Assembly (NCBI GenBank): GCA_002428215.1
Contig: DIUI01000118.1
Span: 1-39,060 of the forward strand
Direction: 5' to 3'
DNA length: 39,060 bases
Origin: Prolixibacteraceae bacterium UBA6162
GTDB taxonomy: Bacteria > Bacteroidota > Bacteroidia > Bacteroidales > Prolixibacteraceae
Program-made: the position numbers and the translations under genes
In this document: in pieces, positions 27,082 to 35,112 of the stretch
How positions within the stretch are numbered: the stretch's first letter is position 1
How the letters are laid out: the number at the start of each line of letters is the position of its first letter
Notes under the pieces: generated by a model
What the model was told of the DNA's origin: nothing
Databases searched by the model: none
Seen by the model: only the letters and a program-made list of their open reading frames with translations

Positions 27082-27798
27082 ATGGGGCGCAACCACTTCT
27101 TTCAGTTCAAACAGTTCCGTATAGAACAGCTGCGATCGGCGATGAAAGTGGGCATCGATGGGGTATTACTCGGTGCCTGGGTCGACCTAACCCTGGCCAG
27201 CAAAATTATAGACGCTGGAACCGGCACAGGTTTGATCGCGCTGATGCTGGCCCAGCGATGCAGCGGAATGATTACCGCCGTTGAGATGGACGGGGAAGCT
27301 GCGCTGGAAGCACGCAGCAACGCCGATCATTCACCATGGGGCGATAGAATTACGATTGTGCACAATACTTTTCAAAATTTTGCACTTGATCAGACCGCTT
27401 CATTCGACCTGATAGTAAGCAATCCACCCTATTTTACCAGTGGAACCAAACCGCTGCACAACCAACGCGCTGCGGCCCGGCATAACCACCAACTACCCCT
27501 GCCCGACCTGCTAAGTGGCTGCGCTTCCATACTTAACACCGAAGGCAGAATAGCCCTTGTTTTGCCGGCAACCGACGAGTCAGCACTGGTAAGGTATGCT
27601 GATGCTGCAGGCTTTGCTCTCCTGAGAATTACCCGTGTAAGGCCCAATCCAGTAAAGCCTTTCCACCGTATCCTGGTCGAATTGAGCAGAAATGCTCCAC
27701 AAATCCTAGAAGATACTTTAACCATCGAGGGAGAAACCCATTTCGACTACACCAGAGAATACCGGGAACTTACCCGCGATTTTTACCCGGCATTTTAG
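27082..27798 (+). CDS. trmN6: tRNA1(Val) (adenine(37)-N6)-methyltransferase, TrmN6/YfiC type
   Basis: A 238-residue SAM-dependent methyltransferase that methylates A37 of a valine tRNA in E. coli; the same role is expected here. It opens FFQFKQFRIEQLRSAMKVGI, typical of the YfiC group. It has the SAM-binding motif IIDAGTGTGLIALMLAQR near residues 42-59 and the catalytic motif NPPYF near 114-118 for amino-group methylation of adenine. The start is the ATG at 27082, with a consensus promoter upstream. It stands alone on its strand. Confidence 0.9.
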   Translation: MGRNHFFQFKQFRIEQLRSAMKVGIDGVLLGAWVDLTLASKIIDAGTGTGLIALMLAQRCSGMITAVEMDGEAALEARSNADHSPWGDRITIVHNTFQNFALDQTASFDLIVSNPPYFTSGTKPLHNQRAAARHNHQLPLPDLLSGCASILNTEGRIALVLPATDESALVRYADAAGFALLRITRVRPNPVKPFHRILVELSRNAPQILEDTLTIEGETHFDYTREYRELTRDFYPAF

Positions 27799-28041
27799 CC
27801 TGAAAAAGTCTCTCCGACCGACAATACATTGCGGGAAACTGAGGAACGCAGCACACCTCTACTGAAACCAACAAACCTTCACCATCGTTTCGCTCATCGT
27901 TCTTGCGCTCCATCGAATAAAAAGTTTGAACAATTGTTGCCCACAAGAGTTAATTGTGGATGAACAAAAACATTACAAAGGAAAATAAATACATTTTTAT
28001 CTTTTTATGTGCTATTTTTGCGGCTTAAAGTTTACTTCGAT
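27799..28041 (+). other. Intergenic region with small inverted repeat
   Basis: About 240 bases without a gene. It holds a short perfect inverted repeat, CCACAA at 27941-27946 and TTGTGG at 27954-27959, and the -7 box at 28013-28020 for the next gene. Nothing else is evident. Confidence 0.4.
28013..28020 (+). promoter_or_regulatory. Possible -7 element for the FNR-like gene
   Basis: TATTTTTG matches TAnnTTTG. The -33 position contains only a T-rich stretch without TTTG. A start near 28026 leaves a leader of about 16 bases and rules out the in-frame GTG at 28009 as a start. Confidence 0.5.
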
Positions 28042-28722
28042 ATGACAAACATTATACAATCGGACTTAAAAATCGACACCAATTTTTACAAGGTAAACGA
28101 GATTAGACAACTTACCGACACCACATTCGTTGTGGCCATGCCCCGTTGCAGATTCAATTTCAAGGCCGGCCAGCACGTTTCAGTAGCCATTAAGGGAGAC
28201 TATCAAAGTCGGGAGTACTCCATCTACAGCGGACAAAACGACGAGTCGCTCGAGATTTTGGTTAAAGAGGTTGAGGGGGGGTATTTCTCACCTAAGCTAA
28301 AGAACCTTAAGGTAGGCGATTACCTTGAAATCCGCGGGCCTTTTGGGAAATTTGGCATCGACCATAAGAAGCTGGAAACGCATCAGCATTACTTTATTGC
28401 CAGTGGTACCGGTATAGCGCCTTTTCACAGCATGATTAAGTCGCACCCCGGTCTCAATTACCACATCCTGCATGGCGTGCGGTTTCCTTCCGAGGCCTAC
28501 GAACGCGATGCCTACGATCAGGCAAACTACACACTTTGCACTACTCGCGATGCCAAAGGAAATTTTGCAGGAAGGGTTACCGACTACCTAAAACAACACA
28601 CTTTCGATCAGAACACTGCATTCTATCTATGCGGAAACAGTGATATGATTTTCGACGCCATGGAGATTCTTAAAGAGAAAGGTTTCCAGCGCGAGGATAT
28701 CAACGTTGAGGTATATTTCTAA
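28042..28722 (+). CDS. FNR-like FAD/NAD(P)-binding oxidoreductase
   Basis: A 226-residue flavoprotein of the ferredoxin-NADP reductase fold. FAD-binding residues are in SREYSIYSGQND near residues 55-66, and GPFGKFGI follows. The pyridine-nucleotide domain begins FIASGTGIAPFHSM near 130-143 and ends YLCGNSDMIFDAMEIL and the terminal INVEVYF. It lacks an iron-sulfur domain, so it should act with a ferredoxin or flavodoxin partner not encoded here. The ATG at 28042 is preferred over a GTG at 28009, which lies upstream of the predicted transcript start. It ends 6 bases before the convergent upp stop. Confidence 0.9.
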   Translation: MTNIIQSDLKIDTNFYKVNEIRQLTDTTFVVAMPRCRFNFKAGQHVSVAIKGDYQSREYSIYSGQNDESLEILVKEVEGGYFSPKLKNLKVGDYLEIRGPFGKFGIDHKKLETHQHYFIASGTGIAPFHSMIKSHPGLNYHILHGVRFPSEAYERDAYDQANYTLCTTRDAKGNFAGRVTDYLKQHTFDQNTAFYLCGNSDMIFDAMEILKEKGFQREDINVEVYF

Positions 28723-28728
28723 CCAACT

Positions 28729-29400
28729 TCAGACTTTGGTTTTAGAGTCGATTTTGGCACCATAGGCCAAATCACCTGCATCGCCAAGCCCCGGTACGAT
28801 ATACGATTTTGCGGTCATTTCCGGATCAATAGCGCCCAGCCAAAGGGTTACCCTTCCGTCGGGGATATTGTCCTGTACATACTGTACACCCTTGCTACTG
28901 CCGATGAGCGAAACCAGGTGAATATGTTCGGGGTTGCCTTTCGAAAGCAAGGCATGATAGCTGATTTCCATCGACATACCTGAGGCAAGCATCGGATCCG
29001 ACAGAATCACCACTTTCCCATCGAGCAATGGCGATGCGATATATTCGAACTCGATGTCGAAATTACCATCGTCGGTATATTTCCGGTATGCCGAAATGAA
29101 GGTATTCTCGGCCTGATCGAATACCCGAAGCAGACCCTGGTGCATAGGCAAACCAGCCCTGAGGATGGTAGCCAAAACCGGCTGCCGGGCAAGCATTGGA
29201 ACCTGTGCAACCCCCAATGGAGTAGGAACTTCGCGGTTGGAATAGGAGAGTGTTTTGCTGATTTCATATCCAAACAATTCTCCCAGTCGCTGCAGGTTCT
29301 CACGAAAGCGCATGGGATCTTTTTGAATGTTCACATCCCGGATTTCTCCCAGATACTGGTCGATGATAGAGTGGTGGTTGCCCAGAAGTTTCAGTTCCAT
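28729..29400 (-). CDS. upp: Uracil phosphoribosyltransferase
   Basis: Upp converts uracil and PRPP to UMP in pyrimidine salvage. The 223-residue protein has the ILRAGLPMHQGLLRVFD segment, the PRPP-binding loop as DPMLASGMS (usual form DPMLATGGS, so two residues differ), and the uracil-binding C-terminal motif GLGDAGDLAYG. It is the last gene of the run starting at 33689, 12 bases after the GNAT gene, although its job (UMP salvage) is not an obvious match. UMP does feed UDP-sugar synthesis. Confidence 0.95.
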   Translation of the reverse strand: MELKLLGNHHSIIDQYLGEIRDVNIQKDPMRFRENLQRLGELFGYEISKTLSYSNREVPTPLGVAQVPMLARQPVLATILRAGLPMHQGLLRVFDQAENTFISAYRKYTDDGNFDIEFEYIASPLLDGKVVILSDPMLASGMSMEISYHALLSKGNPEHIHLVSLIGSSKGVQYVQDNIPDGRVTLWLGAIDPEMTAKSYIVPGLGDAGDLAYGAKIDSKTKV

Positions 29401-29412
29401 AGTGGGTAAACG

Positions 29413-30495
29413 TCAGGTGAAAAAATAGTCGCCATCGCCGCTCTGTACCTGTTTGGCAGCATTCAGGCGAGGCAGTTGGGTGGCATAGATGCCCATAGAA
29501 AAAGGTCGTATTAGTAAAAACGGGTGGTGTCCCGTTTTCAGGGATTTGGCCACCTCGCGGTGGAGAATGGTAACCATTTTGACATTCTGCTGCATGGCAA
29601 ATTTTACAATCCATTGGGCAGCGGCCTTGCTGTGCGACGAAGATAAATAAAAATAGTGCGTTTTAAGGTGGTGTTCCCGGATTGAAACAATAAAGAACCC
29701 CGAAAATATTCCCTGGTAGAATACTTTGACCGTCTTACACAAAAATTGGCTTGCATACGATGAAAAGGGATACTCCGGCAGGTAATCGCCGGGAGATTCT
29801 GAAATCCAGGGGCATCGATGCTTCCAAATGAGATGTTCCGCTCGGGTAGCGAATGCAAACTTGCTTTGCTGATCATCGGCCAACTGCAATGATGCCTCAT
29901 CCGGGGAATCGGACACCTCGAAACCGTAATCGGAATCAGCCATATCATGGTAAAATCTCTCCTTTACACGTGCGGCAATCCGAATAAGCCAATCGGCCAC
30001 CGGAATAAGACTTTTTACCACCGAAGGCAGCTTTCGCCGTAACAGCAAACTCTCGAGATCAGGAGCTCTGTATGCCCGAATACCCCGGTGCTTATACCAC
30101 TCCTGAAAGAGTCCACTGCGCTGGTAGGATTGCAGGCTCAGCGGAGAGTAGTTGGTGAACATAAGTCGACCATCCCAATCGATCATAGCCGCTTGCAGCA
30201 GCTGCAGCGCATAGCCTTTTTGCCTGAGGTCAGGGCGTACCCAATTGCCACTCAGCCAAGCAAATCGTATCGGTTCTCCGCCCACCGATAGGGTATCGGC
30301 CCAAAGAGTTCTGAAGGCGAGCATCTGATTACCATCGGTGAGCATATAGAGCACCACATCAGAAGGAAGGGCATTCGGGTTGTTAAGATAGGAGACAACC
30401 CGCAATGGAGTAATCGGCTTTACCGTTAGCGAACGGTATAGTGGGCCGGAAAGAAATCCGTGTAGCTCATGTAGTTTAATTCTTTGCAGCTCCAT
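29413..30495 (-). CDS. GNAT-family acetyltransferase of the deacetylase operon
   Basis: A protein of about 360 residues. The N-terminal half carries a GNAT acetyl-CoA-binding signature, GNWVRPDLRQKGYALQLLQA, and the preceding strand RFAWLS. The C-terminal half (from about residue 180) has no recognised motif and may be a second, degenerate GNAT unit. The product is predicted to be cytoplasmic. The ATG at 30495 overlaps the upstream deacetylase gene by 20 bases. An open frame begins further up at 30531 (GTG), with another ATG at 30513, so the start is not certain. Together with the upstream genes it suggests modification of a sugar or a peptidoglycan- or exopolysaccharide-linked substrate. Confidence 0.75.
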   Translation of the reverse strand: MELQRIKLHELHGFLSGPLYRSLTVKPITPLRVVSYLNNPNALPSDVVLYMLTDGNQMLAFRTLWADTLSVGGEPIRFAWLSGNWVRPDLRQKGYALQLLQAAMIDWDGRLMFTNYSPLSLQSYQRSGLFQEWYKHRGIRAYRAPDLESLLLRRKLPSVVKSLIPVADWLIRIAARVKERFYHDMADSDYGFEVSDSPDEASLQLADDQQSKFAFATRAEHLIWKHRCPWISESPGDYLPEYPFSSYASQFLCKTVKVFYQGIFSGFFIVSIREHHLKTHYFYLSSSHSKAAAQWIVKFAMQQNVKMVTILHREVAKSLKTGHHPFLLIRPFSMGIYATQLPRLNAAKQVQSGDGDYFFT

Positions 30496-31480
30496 TCGAT
30501 TGTCGGTTAACATACGATTTACCCAATACACGGCGTATATGGTAATAGACCAGCTCAGATTTCAATGCCGCTGACAAGGAACGATTGTTTTCGCAGGCAA
30601 AACGCTGCCAGTGTCCGTCGATGGAATCCTGTTTTACTCCTGCGGTGCCAAAAGAAAGCCTGCATACACCTTCCCTGTGCAAAGTTGCGATAAGCGCATC
30701 CGAGATTCCGGTATCGGTATAGGGGAAGGCAAAAGCCGGTAAGGTTACATTAAGCTCCTCTCGCATCCAATGCAGACTTTTCAAAATCTGGCCTTTCTGT
30801 TCCTCTTCGTCAATCAGCCAAAACTCCGGGTGATCCCAGCTATGAGCGCCTAGGGTAAACCCCTGCCCCATCAGTTTCCGGAGCTGGTCAACTTCCATGT
30901 AGGGCTTTTGTTGAGTAAGAAAATCGTCGAACGAGACTCCCATTTTCCGGGCAACTTCATCGAGCATATGCTGCTGGTGGTAAGGAGTTTTCAGTATAGA
31001 TTTTATCGACATCCCCTCCTTCTCTATCTGTCTGATTATTGGGGGCGAATCTAAGGCATGCGACAGCAGCAGACTTGCTTTATAGCGGTGAAAAAGCTGT
31101 CGATTACCCACAAAAGCAGGATTTATAAAGAAGGTGGCTGGAATACCCTTTCGCAGCAGGATGGGAGCTACTATTTCGGCACACTCCCTGAGGCCGTCGT
31201 CGAACGATAGATGAAAGCAAGGTTTTCCATGCGGTATTTCGGTAAGCAGAGTCTCAAGTGCAACCGGACGGTAATGGCGCAATAAAAAATCGAGCTCGGC
31301 TTCAAATTGGGCAGTGTTGCGGTAGGCATAGTTTCGGATGTGTGGAAGCACTTCATCGCTTACAACATGATAGAAAGGCAGAAGCAACTGGGGTGAACTC
31401 TTCAGCAGAGTTTGCCACCCCATTAGCGGCGCGACTGCCGAGGCCAGGGTTTTTATGGTATGCACCCCTAAAGCAACCAT
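30476..31480 (-). CDS. Polysaccharide deacetylase (NodB/CE4 type)
   Basis: A 334-residue carbohydrate esterase family 4-like protein that removes acetyl groups from N-acetylated sugars. The NodB core has motif 1 HLSFDDG near residues 90-96 (catalytic and metal Asp pair), motif 2 HSWDHP near 212-217 (metal His residues) and FAFPYTDTG near 249-257. The N-terminus has no clear signal peptide, so the location (cytoplasm or membrane-associated) is unsettled. It overlaps the FemAB-like gene by 13 bases and the GNAT gene by 20, showing tight translational coupling. Confidence 0.88.
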   Translation of the reverse strand: MVALGVHTIKTLASAVAPLMGWQTLLKSSPQLLLPFYHVVSDEVLPHIRNYAYRNTAQFEAELDFLLRHYRPVALETLLTEIPHGKPCFHLSFDDGLRECAEIVAPILLRKGIPATFFINPAFVGNRQLFHRYKASLLLSHALDSPPIIRQIEKEGMSIKSILKTPYHQQHMLDEVARKMGVSFDDFLTQQKPYMEVDQLRKLMGQGFTLGAHSWDHPEFWLIDEEEQKGQILKSLHWMREELNVTLPAFAFPYTDTGISDALIATLHREGVCRLSFGTAGVKQDSIDGHWQRFACENNRSLSAALKSELVYYHIRRVLGKSYVNRQSNGAAKN

Positions 31481-32373
31481 CGGAGGGGTATGGGTAAATG
31501 GTTATGGGTATAGGCAAAGTAGAGTTCGCGGCGTGCGCCAAACCCTTCAAAGAATCTTGCAATTCCGGGAATCATAGAACCTTCAAAATCGAGGAAGAGC
31601 TGGCGGTTTGCAAACTGTTGAATTACACGGTCAATCAGGTAATACATCGCTCCTTCGGAATGTGTTTCGCGAAGTGACACCCCATTAAGATAGATGAGTC
31701 GTTTGCCATGCAATACAAAGAGAGCTGCTGCACAAAGTTGATTTTCGCGGTTGTAGACCCCATAAAGAAAACCCTGCCCCTTGAAAAGGGCATATCCCAT
31801 GAGCCGTTGCAGCACACCCAACTGCGATTGGAGATGGCGGGCAGTCTGGGCTTTCCTTTTAAAATCGATATAGTCGGCTGCCATAAGCCCTTCAGAGAAG
31901 GTGAATTGTTGTTCGACAGCCTGCTTCAGATGGCGTCGGGTGTGCCGACCATATTCGGAATACAATCCGTTGTAGGGAAAGTGGAGGTTAAGCAGCAGAT
32001 TTTGCCGGGGGGCTAAACCTTCGAAAGCCGATGTGTTTTCGCTGTTAAACTGCAGTCTGGCAAGTCGAAAATGAAGTGCTATCTCCCTTACAAACCGATC
32101 CATTATCTCTTCGGGCGGCGATGGAAAAACACCCAATTGTTGAGTAAAGGGAGGCTGAACCACATAACGTATGCCCAACTTCTGTTTCCATGGCAACGGC
32201 ATAACATATTCGTAGTCGCCATATACCAGCACATCCCACTGATCGATTACATGGTCGAGGTACCACGAGAGTGCATACACCCTGCTGTTGGGAGCACTCT
32301 CCACCACACTGTCGTACCTTTCCACATCGAGTTGGCTCTGAGGCACCAATCTGAGCTGTTCAAATTTCGTCAT
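31468..32373 (-). CDS. FemAB/GNAT-like acyltransferase
   Basis: A 301-residue protein resembling the Acetyltransf_6/FemAB superfamily. Features include RHTRRHLKQAVEQQFTFSEG near residues 144-163, the CAAALFVLHGKRLIYLNGVS strand pair, and the closing LFLDFEGSMIPGIARFFEGF. FemAB-like proteins attach amino acids or acyl groups to cell-wall or exopolysaccharide substrates. The sequence match is weaker than for the GNAT gene downstream, so the family is a likely call only. It overlaps the DUF7033 stop by four bases (ATGA) and the deacetylase start by 13. Confidence 0.78.
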   Translation of the reverse strand: MTKFEQLRLVPQSQLDVERYDSVVESAPNSRVYALSWYLDHVIDQWDVLVYGDYEYVMPLPWKQKLGIRYVVQPPFTQQLGVFPSPPEEIMDRFVREIALHFRLARLQFNSENTSAFEGLAPRQNLLLNLHFPYNGLYSEYGRHTRRHLKQAVEQQFTFSEGLMAADYIDFKRKAQTARHLQSQLGVLQRLMGYALFKGQGFLYGVYNRENQLCAAALFVLHGKRLIYLNGVSLRETHSEGAMYYLIDRVIQQFANRQLFLDFEGSMIPGIARFFEGFGARRELYFAYTHNHLPIPLRWLL

Positions 32374-33689
32374 AACACGCTGGTGGGATTAACCCGGTTT
32401 AACCATTCAAAAAGTTCACGGTATCCGCGCCATTTACCGGTTCCGGAAAGCGACTCGTTGTGCCATACCGCACAAAAATAGCCCCCTGTGGCCTGTACCT
32501 GGTTCATGAGGGTCTCGACCTTAATAGCTGCCTCCTGGGCTGTAAGTTTGGCATACTGCATCAGGGTCACATCCATAAAGGCAAACGGAAAAATTCGAAG
32601 ATTGGTCTCTTGTTCCTCGTGCAGATCATAAAAATTGAAAGGCGCAGCAACTCCTGCCCTGAATCCAACAGCATCGACATATCCCATGGAGTAATCCTCG
32701 CGAATTCCGGCGGCGATGAGATTGCGGTAGGTATCGGGCAGGGTAAGACGGAGGTAGTGTTGGCGACTGGCAATTACTCTATTTTGCAGCATCGTTTGCA
32801 GTCGGGAAATCTCAGTCAGCAGCATAGTTTGACCCGATTTTTCGGAAGAATAGTACGACGGGTGTATCCCCACTGGGAATAGGCGGGCGATGCGCTTGAT
32901 CAAACGTTTCATCTCCGGATGATTGTGTGACAATCCCTTGTCGAACCGCCGATAGTCGCCCAGAAGGAAGAAAAAATGGACCCTTCCCTTTATTGGGGCA
33001 AGGGTGTTCGCCAGGTAGTCGTAGGTATCGTAGGGGTCGGTCTCGCTTCCGGCCAATACAGCTATTCGCTGTTTAAACCCAACTAAATTGCCGCGCAGCA
33101 GATCGCGCAATCCAGCAGCCACTGTCCGGAAGAATCCTTTGTGCAGATAGGCGTAGGCATTGTCGATATCGATGGTTTGCACAAGCCTGAATTCAGGCAA
33201 TGGTAAGGCAAAGTCGGGAAAAAGCTCGGACAGCCGGTGGGATAGTAACCCTGACCAAATATTCACTACTGGCTTTTCGAGCAGATTGTGCAGGTAGAGA
33301 TACGAACTGCAGGCGCCGAATCGACCATGTTGGTCGCGCGCTCCGGGTGAATACTCCTCCATACGGCTAACAGCCAGAAAGACCGACGCAAAAGGATCGA
33401 AGGGCAAAATGGAACGGTTTGAAGAAGGGAAAAAGCAGATTTCGTCGCGGTAGGAAATGGTTTCCAGTTCCGGTATATCCAGACTGCAGGTAAAAAGCAG
33501 GGTGCCTCCTTCGAGAAAAGGTTCGTCTCCAAGAGGTGCAGTGCCATAACTGAATTTGGGCAGAGGTGAGGTTCCGAACTCTGCGACATCGTCGGTAATC
33601 CGAACCTCCGTTCCCAGCACGTCGCGAAAGATAAGCCGAACTGTATAGGTCAGTCTCGGCGATAGATTACCCGAATAGATCAACACCAT
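32370..33689 (-). CDS. DUF7033-type polysaccharide deacetylase-like protein
   Basis: A 439-residue protein with an N-terminal domain of the DUF7033 type (about 1-165, including EEYSPGARDQHGRFGACSSY). A NodB-like barrel follows, in which the first metal motif reads TIDIDNAYAY near 192-201 instead of TFDDG. The second reads VGIHPSYYSS near 285-294, and a GAHSWDHP-type His pair is not obvious. Activity may be altered or lost. It starts at an ATG 32 bases after a -7 box and is the first gene of the operon running to upp. The family occurs in Bacteroidota envelope gene clusters and is not biochemically well characterised. Confidence 0.8.
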   Translation of the reverse strand: MVLIYSGNLSPRLTYTVRLIFRDVLGTEVRITDDVAEFGTSPLPKFSYGTAPLGDEPFLEGGTLLFTCSLDIPELETISYRDEICFFPSSNRSILPFDPFASVFLAVSRMEEYSPGARDQHGRFGACSSYLYLHNLLEKPVVNIWSGLLSHRLSELFPDFALPLPEFRLVQTIDIDNAYAYLHKGFFRTVAAGLRDLLRGNLVGFKQRIAVLAGSETDPYDTYDYLANTLAPIKGRVHFFFLLGDYRRFDKGLSHNHPEMKRLIKRIARLFPVGIHPSYYSSEKSGQTMLLTEISRLQTMLQNRVIASRQHYLRLTLPDTYRNLIAAGIREDYSMGYVDAVGFRAGVAAPFNFYDLHEEQETNLRIFPFAFMDVTLMQYAKLTAQEAAIKVETLMNQVQATGGYFCAVWHNESLSGTGKWRGYRELFEWLNRVNPTSVL

Positions 33690-33720
33690 GCGCTGCGCAT
33701 TAGGACAAATTTGCTTCCTA

Positions 33721-33728
33721 CAAATTTA
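33721..33728 (-). promoter_or_regulatory. -7 element for the deacetylase/acyltransferase operon
   Basis: The minus strand reads TAAATTTG, an exact TAnnTTTG. No clear -33 TTTG is present. It lies about 32 bases before the DUF7033 ATG, giving a leader of about 26 bases. Confidence 0.5.
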
Positions 33729-33764
33729 ATTGAATATCTGAACCTGAAGTAGCCTGATGTCAAT

Positions 33765-34460
33765 TCACATCAATCCGTTGTCGGCAAAACTGTAATACCC
33801 CTTTTGTGCGATGATAATATGATCGAGCACGGCGATGTCCATAATTTTCGCAGCCTCCCTTAATTTGGCAGTGATTTGAATATCGGCCTCAGAAGGAGCA
33901 AGGTTGCCCGAAGGATGGTTATGGCCAACAATCATTGAAGTAGCACCCTGGTCGATGGCGGTTTTCAAAATGGTACGCACATCAATCACTGTGGCGGTAA
34001 TTCCGCCCGAGCTGGTCATAAAAGTGTGAATAACCCGATTGTTACGGTTGAGCAGAATTACCCAGAACTCTTCGTGCCCCAAATCGGCAATTAGGGGCGT
34101 GAGAATCGACGCAGCATCATGGCTCGATGAAATTTGGGCTGCCTCCGGTTGATGAATGTCGCGCCGCCGCCGGCCAAGCTCCATTGCGGCCACAATCGAA
34201 ATTGCCTTGGCATTCCCGATGCCATTGAACCGTGTAAAATAGCCAACAGGCTTTCGCCCAAGTTCAGCAAGGCTGTTGCCAGCAGCTTCGAGTATTCGCC
34301 TACCCAGTTCAACTGCAGTCTCACGGGGGTTGCCCGAACCAAGCAATATAGCCAGCAGTTCTGCATCGGAAAGAGCGCGCGAACCTTTGCTCATTAGTTT
34401 CTCTCGCGGACGGTCTTCTACTGCCCACGACTTAATGTTAAGTTTACGGTATTGATCCAT
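33765..34460 (-). CDS. radC: RadC family JAB-domain protein
   Basis: A 231-residue RadC-like protein. It has an N-terminal helix-hairpin-helix region (GYFTRFNGIGNAKAISIVAA) and a C-terminal JAB/MPN domain with the metal motif HNHPSGNLAPSEAD near residues 175-188. RadC was once tied to recombination repair, but its true role is unsettled. The ATG at 34460 (MDQYRKLNIKSWAVEDRPRE) is preferred to an in-frame upstream start at 34517, which would lie in the terminator of rpsT. Bacteroidota often carry radC next to rpsT. Confidence 0.93.
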   Translation of the reverse strand: MDQYRKLNIKSWAVEDRPREKLMSKGSRALSDAELLAILLGSGNPRETAVELGRRILEAAGNSLAELGRKPVGYFTRFNGIGNAKAISIVAAMELGRRRRDIHQPEAAQISSSHDAASILTPLIADLGHEEFWVILLNRNNRVIHTFMTSSGGITATVIDVRTILKTAIDQGATSMIVGHNHPSGNLAPSEADIQITAKLREAAKIMDIAVLDHIIIAQKGYYSFADNGLM

Positions 34461-34515
34461 GGGGGTGGGATAAACATTTCGACTAAAATAGCAAAAATGC
34501 AGATCCGTAAAAATC

Positions 34516-34550
34516 AAAAAAGACCTCTCCCTTAGGGAGAGATCTTTTTC
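34516..34550 (-). terminator. Rho-independent terminator of the tRNA-Glu-rpsT unit
   Basis: A 7-bp stem of CTCTCCC and GGGAGAG around a 3-base loop is extended, past one mismatch, by AGA/TCT and by A- and T-runs. Read on the minus strand it ends in a T-tract (TCTTTTTTG), starting about 28 bases after the rpsT stop. It separates rpsT from radC and could act in both directions. Confidence 0.8.
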
Positions 34551-34577
34551 TTTGTCTCTTATTATGAAATTGTCGCC

Positions 34578-34829
34578 TTACATCCTATTGATCTGTAAAG
34601 CCAGCTTTGATTTGAGATTCGAGGCCTTGTTTTTATGAATAATATTGCGCTTGGCAAGCTTATCAATCATCGATACGACATTGGGATACAGCTTAACTGC
34701 TTCCTCTTTGTCTTCCAACAAACGAAGCTTTTTCACGGCATTACGGGTTGTTTTAGCATAGTAACGGTTGTGTAGCCGCTTTCTTTCCGTTTGCCTGATA
34801 CGCTTTAAGGCCGATTTGTGGTTTGCCAT
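34578..34829 (-). CDS. rpsT: 30S ribosomal protein S20
   Basis: The 83-residue S20 protein binds 16S rRNA early in 30S assembly. It starts [20 protein letters not shown], the conserved S20 N-terminus, and is rich in Lys and Arg. The last helix ends [17 protein letters not shown]. It lies 26 bases after the tRNA-Glu gene on the same strand and ends before a rho-independent terminator. Both share one promoter, so tRNA and message must be separated by processing. Confidence 0.97.
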   Translation of the reverse strand: MANHKSALKRIRQTERKRLHNRYYAKTTRNAVKKLRLLEDKEEAVKLYPNVVSMIDKLAKRNIIHKNKASNLKSKLALQINRM

Positions 34830-34855
34830 TATAATTCTTTACTAAGTTAAATTTG

Positions 34856-34927
34856 CAGTCCGTAGGGGATTCGAACCCCTATGGCAAGAATGAAAATCTT
34901 GAATCCTAACCCTTAGATGAACGGACC
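34856..34927 (-). tRNA. tRNA-Glu (anticodon TTC)
   Basis: The minus strand folds as a cloverleaf. The acceptor stem is GGTCCGT with ACGGACT. The anticodon stem is CAAGA with TCTTG around the loop TTTTCAT (anticodon TTC). The T-arm is AGGGG-TTCGAAT-CCCCT. The discriminator base is G and the CCA end is not encoded. The first acceptor pair is G-T, as in other Bacteroidota tRNA-Glu. The gene is followed 26 bases later by rpsT. Confidence 0.96.
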
Positions 34928-34958
34928 TTTTCAAAAAACTTTCCTGTTTTTCGGTCTG

Positions 34959-34989
34959 CAAAAGTAGTATTATTTTACATTCTCGCAAA
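34959..34989 (-). promoter_or_regulatory. Promoter for tRNA-Glu and rpsT
   Basis: On the minus strand TTTG (34989-34986) lies 19 bases before TACTTTTG (34966-34959), an ideal Bacteroidota promoter. The transcript should begin near 34953, about 25 bases before the tRNA, and continue into rpsT. Confidence 0.75.
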
Positions 34990-35112
34990 CTCCAGCAACG
35001 CTTTTTTACCAAAAAAATGGTTTCTCAGTCGAAAGTCCATTCATGTTTTGGTGGTGCAAAGAAAATTAAGTTTTGGATACTTTCAAAGCCCTCCGAAAAA
35101 TATTTTCACCTT

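Noticed and set aside
27030..27092. Extended start of the TIGR02757 gene
   Set aside because: It would overlap the divergent methyltransferase start and adds non-conserved residues.
34461..34517. Extended start of radC
   Set aside because: It would begin inside the rpsT terminator region and adds residues not typical of RadC.
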